Positions 1 through 6,655 of a stretch of 10,191 bases of DNA are shown piece by piece. The stretch covers positions 1 to 10,191 of the forward strand of contig DFGW01000109.1 in the NCBI GenBank assembly GCA_002372465.1. The letters are read 5' to 3'. The first letter of the stretch is position 1; each line of letters starts with the position of its first letter. The translations under genes and the position numbers were made by a program. Origin of the DNA: Butyrivibrio sp. UBA3740. Its GTDB lineage: Bacteria > Bacillota > Clostridia > Lachnospirales > Lachnospiraceae. The notes beneath the pieces were generated by a model. It made no database searches. It was given only the letters and a program-made list of their open reading frames with translations, and was not told the DNA's origin.

Positions 1-2
1 TG

Positions 3-635
3 ATCTCTATTCCCTGCGCAGTTGGACTTTTTGCTCTTGCAAGACCAGTGATGATGATCCTTTTCCCTCAGAAGGCATCCCTGGATGAAGCATCGTATCT
101 TTTGATGTTCCTCTCAATTACAGTAATTTTTTATTCCCTGTCTACTGTTACTAATGCCGTGCTACAGGGAATAGGCAAGGTCAATACTCCGGTAATAAAT
201 GCGGTTATCGCGCTGGTTTTGCAGAGCCTGATCTTGATAGTTCTTCTTGTTAAGACCAATCTTCAGAGCTTTGCCCTTTGCGCTGTTACTATTATCTATT
301 CGTTTACAATGTGTCTTCTGAATAACATGGTTATGAAGAAGAACCTGCCTATAAATAATGATTTTAAAAAGACTTATCTGCTTCCTGTTATTTCGTCGGT
401 TGTTATGGGGGCAGTAGCCTTCGGCTTTTATCGGCTGTCAGCTTTTATCTTTAGCCAGTTTGTTGGAAGTGAGTATTTTGTAAATCTCTTCTCCACTATG
501 ATTGCTGTAGTTGTGGCTATTCCGGTCTACTTTGTGGTGCTGATAAAGTCAGGGGGAGCTTCACAGGAGGACATAAGCAGATTCCCCAAAGGGAAGAGTA
601 TTGCTAAGCTCTTGAAGAAGGTAAAAGTTCTATAA
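3..635 (+). CDS. MATE-like polysaccharide/lipid flippase (SpoVB/MurJ group), C-terminal part
   Basis: The reading frame is open from the left edge, so the true start lies outside the window; about 210 residues are visible. The product is strongly hydrophobic, with about six membrane segments separated by short basic loops, and ends in a basic cytosolic tail (KSIAKLLKKVKVL). The stretch LFALARPVMMILFP followed by AVLQGIGKVNTPVINA is the arrangement seen in the C-terminal half of SpoVB/YtgP-type members of the MOP (MATE/polysaccharide/oligosaccharide/lipid) exporter superfamily. Members move lipid-linked sugar precursors across the membrane: lipid II for MurJ-type proteins, spore cortex precursor for SpoVB, and other undecaprenyl-linked glycans for Wzx-like ones. 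The visible part cannot tell these apart. It is followed by an AT-rich gap and an independently initiated surface protein gene, so a common operon is not implied. Family assignment is fairly sure; substrate is unknown. Confidence 0.78.
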   Translation: MSIPCAVGLFALARPVMMILFPQKASLDEASYLLMFLSITVIFYSLSTVTNAVLQGIGKVNTPVINAVIALVLQSLILIVLLVKTNLQSFALCAVTIIYSFTMCLLNNMVMKKNLPINNDFKKTYLLPVISSVVMGAVAFGFYRLSAFIFSQFVGSEYFVNLFSTMIAVVVAIPVYFVVLIKSGGASQEDISRFPKGKSIAKLLKKVKVL

Positions 636-636
636 A

Positions 637-684
637 TGGTTATACTTTTTTAATACTTTTTATAACCAGTTAATTAAAAAAGTA
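637..684 (+). terminator. AT-rich overlapping inverted repeats after the flippase gene, possible terminator
   Basis: Two perfect inverted repeats lie just after the flippase stop codon. The first is TGGTTATA (637-644) with TATAACCA (661-668). The second is TACTTTTTTAAT (643-654) with ATTAAAAAAGTA (673-684). They share two bases, so the two full stems cannot both form. The stems are A/T rich and there are T-tracts at 646-651 and 657-661, so this could be a weak intrinsic terminator. It lacks the GC-rich stem of a classic one and may be partly chance in AT-rich DNA. Confidence 0.4.
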
Positions 685-714
685 CTTAAAATACAAAAAA
701 TTATCTTTTTATGA

Positions 715-744
715 TTGGTTGTATGATTAGTCATGTAATATGAT
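715..744 (+). promoter_or_regulatory. Candidate promoter for the surface protein gene
   Basis: A TATGAT hexamer (739-744) matches the sigma-A -10 consensus at five of six positions. A weak -35-like TTGGTT (715-720) lies 18 bases upstream. The distance to the start codon at 810 leaves a leader of about 60 bases. Two further TATGATT copies at 710-716 and 722-728 precede it, so alternative -10 elements or an operator are possible. The -35 match is poor, so confidence is modest. Confidence 0.4.
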
Positions 745-793
745 AACGGTGTTTGTTTTTCATAAAAAATACACAAATACATTTTCTTAAGTT

Positions 794-801
794 AAGGGAG
801 G
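794..801 (+). promoter_or_regulatory. Ribosome binding site fixing the surface protein start
   Basis: AAGGGAGG lies eight bases before the ATG at 810. It rules out an upstream in-frame ATG at 753, which would place this site inside the coding region and put a non-signal-like extension in front of the signal peptide. Confidence 0.85.
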
Positions 802-809
802 AAGAAAGA

Positions 810-3800
810 ATGGTTAAGAAACTGCACAAATTCTTATCGTTTCTTCTGGCTTTAGTACTTGTGGTCACTACATTTGGAAGTGATTTTGCAAATGCTAAGG
901 TATTTGCCGTGGATAATGAAGTAGTGGAGCTTGCTTCTCCTACTGAAGAAATCTTTGAGGCAATTCCAGAGGGGGAAAGTGCTGCAGAGGTTGCAGCATC
1001 TACTGAGTCTTCAGAAAGCACAGAAGAGACAGTAGAAGTAACTTCAGAGACTAAAGAGTCTGAAGAGATTTCTGATGCGTCAGCAGAAGGCACAGGAAGT
1101 CAGACTGATGAAGTCACAGAAGAGGAAAAGTCTAAGGAAGATGAAACTCAGGTAGAGGACGAAGAGAAGAAGGAAGAGGAAGCAGCTGAGGATGAAATCG
1201 CTGCAGACGCTTCAACAGAGGCTACTTCAGAGGCTGCTACTGAGGCTACTACCGAGGATGAGACCGAGAAAAAGGACGAGGAGAAGAAGGCTGCTGAAAA
1301 GGAAGAGGTAGTTGAAAAGGAGTTCAATCAGTCAACTACAATCGATGACATCAGGATTTCTCTTTATGCAGAGCCCGGTGTACTTCCTGCAGATGCTGTT
1401 CTCAATGTTGAGAAGGTAGCTGATTCCAAGGATTCTGAGATCAAGGAACTCATTGATGAGGAGCTTGGAGAGGAAAAAGAAGTACAGGTTACTTATTCAT
1501 ATGACATCAACATCTATTCTGAGAGTGAAGGCAAGTTTGTTCAGCCTGAGGATGGAACTGTTGAGGTAAGATTTGAGGAGATAGAGGCTGCTGAGTCAGA
1601 GGAAACTGCCCTTGCAGTGTTCCATGTAGAGGATGACCTTTCAAATGCAGAACAGGTCGCTTCAGCAGGAACAGAGGCAACTGAGATCAGCTTTGATGCA
1701 GAGCATTTCTCAATTTATGTAGTTACTCTGTTTAATGTAAGATACCCAAGCTATAAAACTTCTGTTAAGATTGGTGTCGTTGACGCATTATATGATGCAG
1801 TGGATTATAATGTTGAGAAATTTGATCTTCAGTTTACTTCATATGATGATGTAAAGACATCTGAGGATCTGTTAAGCAATATCTCAATTCCTGAAGGATA
1901 TGAATTTATTTCATTTTCTGCCAACAGGCATAATTTTTATGATAATCATTTCCTTATTCAGGCTATAAAGCTTAAGGATAATGGAATATTGTTCAGCGAT
2001 TCTGTTCAGTACCAGGACATTGATGGTAACTGGAGAAACCTTTCTGATGGAACAATCTTTGCTGTATGCAGACAGAAAAATCAGAAGACTACAGCAAACC
2101 ATCTGGATCTTGGATTTGAGATTGAGTCATTTAGTGAATACATTAATAATGGTGCTAAGGTTTATGCCGTAGTTGACGGCGTTCAGCACCGTATGTTTGT
2201 AAACCGTGAAGTATTCAGAGACAGTTTTGACGGTAAGGATTATTACGAATTCAGGTATGATTCAGATAGTCCAATTTCTGCAGAAAGTGAGATATCTTTT
2301 ATTGTAGAAGCAGGCGGTAAGACATACCACATGAATTGTACCACTGAAATGAATCTTGAGGCATTTAGCCGTTGCTTCAGAGCACATTCTTCTACACAGA
2401 ACACTTTTGGATTTGATTATATCTGCAATTTTGATGAGGACTTCCACCTTTCAAGTGCAGTAGTTTACTATAAGAACGACGGAAGCGGCGCTACTTATAA
2501 AGATGATCTGAACTGGGACAGCTCTGATGCGAGTGCCACAATGACTTATAATGTTAAGTCACTTGAGGATGTTTTTGGTGAGAATGAAGATGACACCATG
2601 ACTTTCCTTGGCTGGAGCGAGACTGCTGATGGTGATGTTAAGTATGCTAAGGATGCTGTAGATCCTTCATTTACTGCTTCTAATAACAACGCTTATACAT
2701 TATATGCAAAGTGGGAGAGCAACCTGACCGGTAAGGTAAAGGTAGCAGTTTTTGCTACTGATGGAACCAATTCCAGGGATGCTGAAGGCAATGTTGTTGT
2801 TAACTCAGCTCTGTCAGGCCCTCTTGGTCTTGACTATGTTCAGCCAAACGGATATTACCCAATTGGTGTTGTAGAATTGCCTGCAAGCCTTTTTGATGAG
2901 CTGGGATATGATGACAACTTTATCAGATCTGCTGAAGATTGGGATAAGGTCTGCAACGCCATGACCAATTTCGATGAATCAGAAGCTGTTTTGCACAATG
3001 GTAATGTTGGAAACAAGGTTTATGACGCTATCAAGTCCGGCGCTGTTCAGGTTGATACAAATGATGGTGACGGGTATGGCGGAAGCCAGTATAAGACTGC
3101 ACTCTTCAAGTGGAATTATGAGGAGTCAACACCAGGTTCTGTAGTAAATCCTGATGGCGGGAACTTCGCTTATCATCTTGACCTTAGATTTGCCACAAAT
3201 ATTGTTTCTTATCAGGCATACTACTATATAGGTGAGACAGTTGATTATCATGAGGATCTCGAAGGAAAGAAAGCTTATCTTTCAGGAAGTGCTGTTCCTG
3301 TAGAGGATTCTCAGGAGTATGTACCTTCAGAAAAGGATGATTATGAGCTGGAAGGCCTCTATGAGGATGCTGATTGCACAGTAGAGTACAAAGGCTTTTC
3401 TAACCTTACAGAGGATAAGATTGTATATGCCAAGTATACCAAGAAAGAGAATACAGACGTTTACTTCTTCCTGCTTGCAAAGAATCAGCAGAAACAACTG
3501 AAGAATCCAATTCCGGGTCATCAGCCGGATGCTGATTATTATCCGGAATTCAATGGATCCGGTACCTGGAGTGGAACTGCTACAAACATTGACCTCCTTA
3601 AGGATGAATGGAACTTCTCAATGAAGCCTGAGGATAATGACGGTCTTCCATACTACGCTATCTACTATTGGGATGGTGTTGAAAATCATGTGGAGGAGTT
3701 CGAGTACTCATATGATTCAGGTGTAAAGAGTGCCATTCAGAAATGCATTGATGATAATTTCAACAAGGATATTACGGATGAATTTGTACCATTTACTGTA

Positions 3801-5174
3801 GATAATGATGTTGTATGGTACGTTTACAAGAAGGAAGTTAACGGAACTGTTGTTAATCATATTGATGGATACGTATCAGCAAACATTGTTTATGATGCAA
3901 ACATTGATTCCAGCTTGGTTTCCGGAGATGCAGCTACTAAGCCGGAAGTAGTTGTGGTTGGTGATGAAGTTACTATCCGTGACAACATGTTCACCCTTAA
4001 GGATCAGAACTATGTATTTGTTGGATGGAGCACAAAGCCGGATGGTTCAACAGGTGTTACAACCTACAAAGCAGGCGATGTAAAGAGCCTTAACTATAAC
4101 ACTGTTCTTTATGCTCAGTGGGTCAAGATTCCTGTGAAGAGAAAGATTAAGATCACTGTTCAGGCAGATGCTGTAGGCGATCAGCTTGACGTATCAACAA
4201 TGTATGATGGATATGTTCATACTAATGATCTTGATGTTACAGTAGATGCAGAGGCCACTTCAGAAACAGTTACTGAAAAGGTTGCTAAATTTTTCAAGGA
4301 TCTTTTTGGCAGGATCGCAGGACTTGGAGTTCTGACAGTATATGCTGCTGAAAAAGATATCGACTTTACCAACAGGAGGGATGTTGCTCCCAAGACTATA
4401 GATATTGGCGGAATCACAGTTGATGTTGAAGGCCTTTACACTACAGGCGGCAGGGGATTAGATACAGGAAATTATCCTGTAATGCTCCACTACGATGAGA
4501 TGGAGATCAACACTAAGATTGGTGAAGATACTGTAGATATCAAGGACATCTTTGAAGTTGAAATTGAGTATATAAATGGCAAAGAGACCAGTAGAGAGGT
4601 TGTTAGCACAGAAGTAAAGGATAAGGTTCCTACCAAGATCGCTAACCTTGAGATCACAAAGAGAAGAGTAACACTTACATCTGCTTCTGACAGCAAGGAG
4701 TATGACGGAACAGCTCTTACAAACAGTAAAGTTACTGTCTCCGGTGATGGATTTGCTAATGGTGATAAGGAGTTAAGAGGAAAGGAAGGCGTTAAGAACA
4801 ACGTTACCGGTTCTCAGACTGAGATTGGCAGCTCAACGAATTACTTCACATATACAGCTCTTAGCAACACTAACCTGGCTAAGAACTACATCGTATCCAA
4901 GGTTGAGGGAACACTTACCGTATATGGCGCCGGAGATAATCCTCCACCAACAGACACACCTCCAACAGAGGATGCGCCTCCTGTAGGTACAGTTCTTGGA
5001 GCAACAAGGGGTGAGGTTCTTGGGGCAACCAGAGAGCCGGCGGTTCTCGGAGCCAGAAGAGGACGTACAGAGGATAACACAAACACACTTGCTCATGTTC
5101 TTACAATTCTCGTAGCTGCAGGCGTAGCATTTGCAATGATCGCCCTTCGTAAGAAGAATGAGGACGAGAAGTAA
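810..5174 (+). CDS. Large repeat-containing cell-surface protein (InlB-type repeats, YDG/MBG-type domain, C-terminal membrane anchor)
   Basis: This 1454-residue exported protein has a signal peptide at residues 1-29 (basic MVKKLHK, hydrophobic core, likely cleavage after ANA; VFA at 31-33 is an alternative). Residues 36-171 are an acidic Ser/Thr/Glu/Ala-rich stretch, about one third Glu. Residues 172-305 form a beta-rich module opening with AEPGVLPADA and closing with HFSIYVV, a pattern that recurs in Firmicutes surface proteins. Residues 306-550 are unrecognised. InlB-like (Listeria-Bacteroides) repeats lie at about 551-635 (FLGWSETADG, TLYAKW), 800-876 (divergent, ending VYAKYT) and 1024-1104 (FVGWSTKPDG, VLYAQW), separated by two related domains. 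A YDG/MBG-type domain occupies about 1284-1372 (SKEYDGTALT, VSGDGF, GTLTVYG). The end is Pro-rich, with three VLGA motifs (1395, 1403, 1412), a membrane helix (1427-1446) and the tail RKKNEDEK. No enzyme motif is visible. An adhesive or structural role is inferred. Confidence 0.88.
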   Translation: MVKKLHKFLSFLLALVLVVTTFGSDFANAKVFAVDNEVVELASPTEEIFEAIPEGESAAEVAASTESSESTEETVEVTSETKESEEISDASAEGTGSQTDEVTEEEKSKEDETQVEDEEKKEEEAAEDEIAADASTEATSEAATEATTEDETEKKDEEKKAAEKEEVVEKEFNQSTTIDDIRISLYAEPGVLPADAVLNVEKVADSKDSEIKELIDEELGEEKEVQVTYSYDINIYSESEGKFVQPEDGTVEVRFEEIEAAESEETALAVFHVEDDLSNAEQVASAGTEATEISFDAEHFSIYVVTLFNVRYPSYKTSVKIGVVDALYDAVDYNVEKFDLQFTSYDDVKTSEDLLSNISIPEGYEFISFSANRHNFYDNHFLIQAIKLKDNGILFSDSVQYQDIDGNWRNLSDGTIFAVCRQKNQKTTANHLDLGFEIESFSEYINNGAKVYAVVDGVQHRMFVNREVFRDSFDGKDYYEFRYDSDSPISAESEISFIVEAGGKTYHMNCTTEMNLEAFSRCFRAHSSTQNTFGFDYICNFDEDFHLSSAVVYYKNDGSGATYKDDLNWDSSDASATMTYNVKSLEDVFGENEDDTMTFLGWSETADGDVKYAKDAVDPSFTASNNNAYTLYAKWESNLTGKVKVAVFATDGTNSRDAEGNVVVNSALSGPLGLDYVQPNGYYPIGVVELPASLFDELGYDDNFIRSAEDWDKVCNAMTNFDESEAVLHNGNVGNKVYDAIKSGAVQVDTNDGDGYGGSQYKTALFKWNYEESTPGSVVNPDGGNFAYHLDLRFATNIVSYQAYYYIGETVDYHEDLEGKKAYLSGSAVPVEDSQEYVPSEKDDYELEGLYEDADCTVEYKGFSNLTEDKIVYAKYTKKENTDVYFFLLAKNQQKQLKNPIPGHQPDADYYPEFNGSGTWSGTATNIDLLKDEWNFSMKPEDNDGLPYYAIYYWDGVENHVEEFEYSYDSGVKSAIQKCIDDNFNKDITDEFVPFTVDNDVVWYVYKKEVNGTVVNHIDGYVSANIVYDANIDSSLVSGDAATKPEVVVVGDEVTIRDNMFTLKDQNYVFVGWSTKPDGSTGVTTYKAGDVKSLNYNTVLYAQWVKIPVKRKIKITVQADAVGDQLDVSTMYDGYVHTNDLDVTVDAEATSETVTEKVAKFFKDLFGRIAGLGVLTVYAAEKDIDFTNRRDVAPKTIDIGGITVDVEGLYTTGGRGLDTGNYPVMLHYDEMEINTKIGEDTVDIKDIFEVEIEYINGKETSREVVSTEVKDKVPTKIANLEITKRRVTLTSASDSKEYDGTALTNSKVTVSGDGFANGDKELRGKEGVKNNVTGSQTEIGSSTNYFTYTALSNTNLAKNYIVSKVEGTLTVYGAGDNPPPTDTPPTEDAPPVGTVLGATRGEVLGATREPAVLGARRGRTEDNTNTLAHVLTILVAAGVAFAMIALRKKNEDEK
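915..1322 (+). repeat. Acidic low-complexity tract with imperfect short tandem repeats in the surface protein gene
   Basis: Residues 36-171 of the surface protein are dominated by Glu, Ser, Thr, Ala and Lys. At 1210-1266 the DNA carries imperfect 9- to 12-base repeats of the form GAGGCTACT, encoding runs such as STEATSEAATEATTE. Such a region is expected to be an extended, disordered linker next to the signal peptide and could change length by replication slippage. It also creates a long antisense open frame (731-1093) that should not be taken as a gene. Confidence 0.75.
2715..4121 (+). repeat. Two diverged composite units (about 160-residue domain plus InlB-type repeat) in the surface protein
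   Basis: Residues 636-876 and 877-1104 have the same order of features. Each starts with a beta strand (VKVAVFATDG; TDVYFFLLAKN). This is followed by a YYP motif, an alpha-helical stretch with AI (KVYDAIKSG; VKSAIQKCI), a phrase combining an aromatic-rich strand, Glu and VVN (FKWNYEE..VVN; WYVYKKE..VVN), then a strand leading into an InlB-like repeat. Sequence identity is low, so this is an old duplication or two members of one domain family. The match was made by eye, not by alignment. Confidence 0.5.
4992..5066 (+). repeat. Triple VLGA motif before the membrane anchor
   Basis: The surface protein carries VLGATRG, VLGATRE and VLGARRG at residues 1395, 1403 and 1412, spaced eight and nine residues apart, directly after a Pro-rich linker. 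From memory, VLGARR followed by a TGD-type motif and a hydrophobic helix is common at the C-termini of Lachnospiraceae surface proteins. Here the usual TGD position reads TED. The repeat probably arose by small local duplications of the anchor-proximal region. Confidence 0.65.
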
Positions 5175-5208
5175 TTAAGCCTTTAACTTAAGAAAAGCAA
5201 ACATAAAA

Positions 5209-5240
5209 AGAAGCATCAATCCGAAAGGGTTGGTGCTTCT
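5209..5240 (+). terminator. Hairpin between the surface protein and transporter genes, probable terminator
   Basis: AGAAGCATCAATCC (5209-5222) pairs with GGGTTGGTGCTTCT (5227-5240) in a 14-base-pair stem containing two G-U pairs, closed by a GAAA tetraloop. An A-rich stretch precedes it, but only a short, interrupted T-run follows (CTTCTTGG), so it may be leaky. It sits 17 bases before the ribosome binding site of the downstream transporter, and could therefore also act in that gene's leader. Confidence 0.62.
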
Positions 5241-5257
5241 TGGTGCAATAAAGATTT

Positions 5258-5262
5258 GGAGG
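5258..5262 (+). promoter_or_regulatory. Ribosome binding site selecting a TTG start for the transporter
   Basis: GGAGG lies eight bases before an in-frame TTG at 5271. The earlier in-frame TTG at 5256 overlaps this site, and the nearby ATG at 5278 is out of frame. The TTG at 5271 is therefore the best start. Confidence 0.72.
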
Positions 5263-5270
5263 AAACAGTT

Positions 5271-6638
5271 TTGGAAAATGAAGATCGTGGGTCGTTTACC
5301 GGAAAGATAGGGTTCGTTCTTTCAGCTGCAGGAGCATCTGTAGGACTTGGGAATATATGGAGATTTCCTTACCTTTGCGCAAAATATGGAGGAGGAATCT
5401 TTCTTTTTGTCTACATCATTTTGGCCCTGACCTTTGGATATACCATGATAGTGGCAGAAACTGCAATAGGGCGTTCTACAGGAAAGAGCCCTGTGGGTGC
5501 ATTTAATGCATTAAGTGGTAATAGGAGGATGAAGATCGGAGGCTGGATCAATGCCATTATACCGATTCTTATTGTCCCTTATTACTCTGTTATTGGTGGC
5601 TGGGTATGCAAGTATCTTTTTGAATACATCAGAAATGACGCTGCAGTTATAGCTACAGACAACTTTTTTGTGGACTTTATTTCTAACGGAGAGAAGTCAG
5701 AATTCTGGTTTATAGTATTTGCGGTTCTGGTCCTTGGGATTATCCTGATGGGAGTTGAGAACGGGATAGAGAGGGTGTCTAAGCTTATGATGCCTGTCCT
5801 TGTAGTTCTTGCCATTATCATCTGCATCTATTCTGTGACAAGGCCGGGAGCACTTGCCGGAGTAAAGTATCTGTTTGTTCCAAATGTAAAGAACTTCTCC
5901 ATCATGACAGTGGTTACAGCCATGGGGCAGATGTTTTATTCACTTTCAATTGCCATGGGTATTCTTATAACTTTTGGATCCTATGTGAAGAAGGAAGTAA
6001 GTATTGATGAGTCAACAAGACAGGTTGAATTCTTTGACACTGCCATCGCCATCCTGGCAAGTCTTATGATCATACCAGCAGTATTTGCCTTCTCCGGTGG
6101 AGATCAGAGTATGCTTAAGGCAGGACCATCGCTTATGTTTATCACTATGCCCAAGATTTTTGCCGGCATGGGATTGGGAAGGATAATCGGAGTACTTTTC
6201 TTTGCACTTGTCCTTTTTGCCGCTGTAACCAGTGCAATAGCCCTTACTGAGAGCGCAGTATCAACCTTTTCAGATGAGTTTGGCTGGAGCAGAGAAAGTG
6301 GAACCCTTATAATGGCTGTCATCATGATAGTCCTTGGAAGTCTTTCATCCCTTGGAAATGGACCTCTTGCGGATGTGAAGATACTTGGAATGCAGTTTCT
6401 GGATTTCTTTGACTTTATTACGAACTCAATAATGATGCCCATAGCCGCTCTGGCGACATGTTTCCTTATCACCAGGTACATGGGCGTAGATAAGCTGACA
6501 GAGGAAGTGGAACAGGATGGACATCCTTTCCAGAGAAAGCAGATCTTTTCTGTGATGATCAGGTTCCTGTGTCCACTCTTTGTAATGATCATCCTTGTCA
6601 GCGCAGTGTTAAATGTTCTTGGAATAATCAGTATGTAA
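5271..6638 (+). CDS. Sodium:neurotransmitter symporter (SNF/NSS) family transporter
   Basis: This 455-residue inner membrane protein belongs to the NSS family (LeuT, MhsT and Tyt1 relatives), which couples uptake of amino acids or related compounds to sodium influx. The family signature is clear. Segment 1 carries SAAGASVGLGNIWRFP, with GNIWRFP at residues 27-33. The unwound segment 6 motif GQMFYSLSIAMG begins at residue 219. Segment 8 has AAVTSAIALTE, with T320 and S321 matching the Thr-Ser pair that binds sodium at site Na2 in LeuT. About 11 membrane segments can be counted, as in Tyt1 and MhsT rather than the 12 of LeuT. Start: TTG at 5271, chosen from the GGAGG spacing. No clear promoter separates it from the surface protein gene, so expression may depend on read-through past the hairpin at 5209-5240. 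It converges on rqcH with a 17-base gap. The substrate cannot be read from the sequence. Confidence 0.93.
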   Translation: MENEDRGSFTGKIGFVLSAAGASVGLGNIWRFPYLCAKYGGGIFLFVYIILALTFGYTMIVAETAIGRSTGKSPVGAFNALSGNRRMKIGGWINAIIPILIVPYYSVIGGWVCKYLFEYIRNDAAVIATDNFFVDFISNGEKSEFWFIVFAVLVLGIILMGVENGIERVSKLMMPVLVVLAIIICIYSVTRPGALAGVKYLFVPNVKNFSIMTVVTAMGQMFYSLSIAMGILITFGSYVKKEVSIDESTRQVEFFDTAIAILASLMIIPAVFAFSGGDQSMLKAGPSLMFITMPKIFAGMGLGRIIGVLFFALVLFAAVTSAIALTESAVSTFSDEFGWSRESGTLIMAVIMIVLGSLSSLGNGPLADVKILGMQFLDFFDFITNSIMMPIAALATCFLITRYMGVDKLTEEVEQDGHPFQRKQIFSVMIRFLCPLFVMIILVSAVLNVLGIISM

Positions 6639-6655
6639 TGCAGGTAAGCTATAGG

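Noticed and set aside
753..809. Upstream ATG extension of the surface protein by 19 residues.
   Set aside because: The strong AAGGGAGG lies within this extension, and the signal peptide begins at the ATG at 810.
731..1093. Open frame of 120 codons on the - strand rich in Ser, Thr and Val.
   Set aside because: It is the antisense shadow of the acidic low-complexity tract and signal peptide region of the surface protein. It has no ribosome binding site or plausible domain.
1210..1266. Short repeats that might suggest a CRISPR array.
   Set aside because: They are imperfect 9- to 12-base in-frame codon repeats inside a coding region, without spacers of regular length.
4833..5096. Cysteine- and Arg-rich open frames on the - strand opposite the surface protein C-terminus.
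   Set aside because: They are shadows of the Pro-rich and VLGA-repeat coding region; two overlapping antisense frames exist there simply because of codon bias. No start signals were seen.
6104..6592. A 162-codon open frame on the - strand within the transporter gene.
   Set aside because: It is antisense to clearly conserved NSS membrane segments, and has the Ser/Arg/Ile-rich composition typical of shadow frames.
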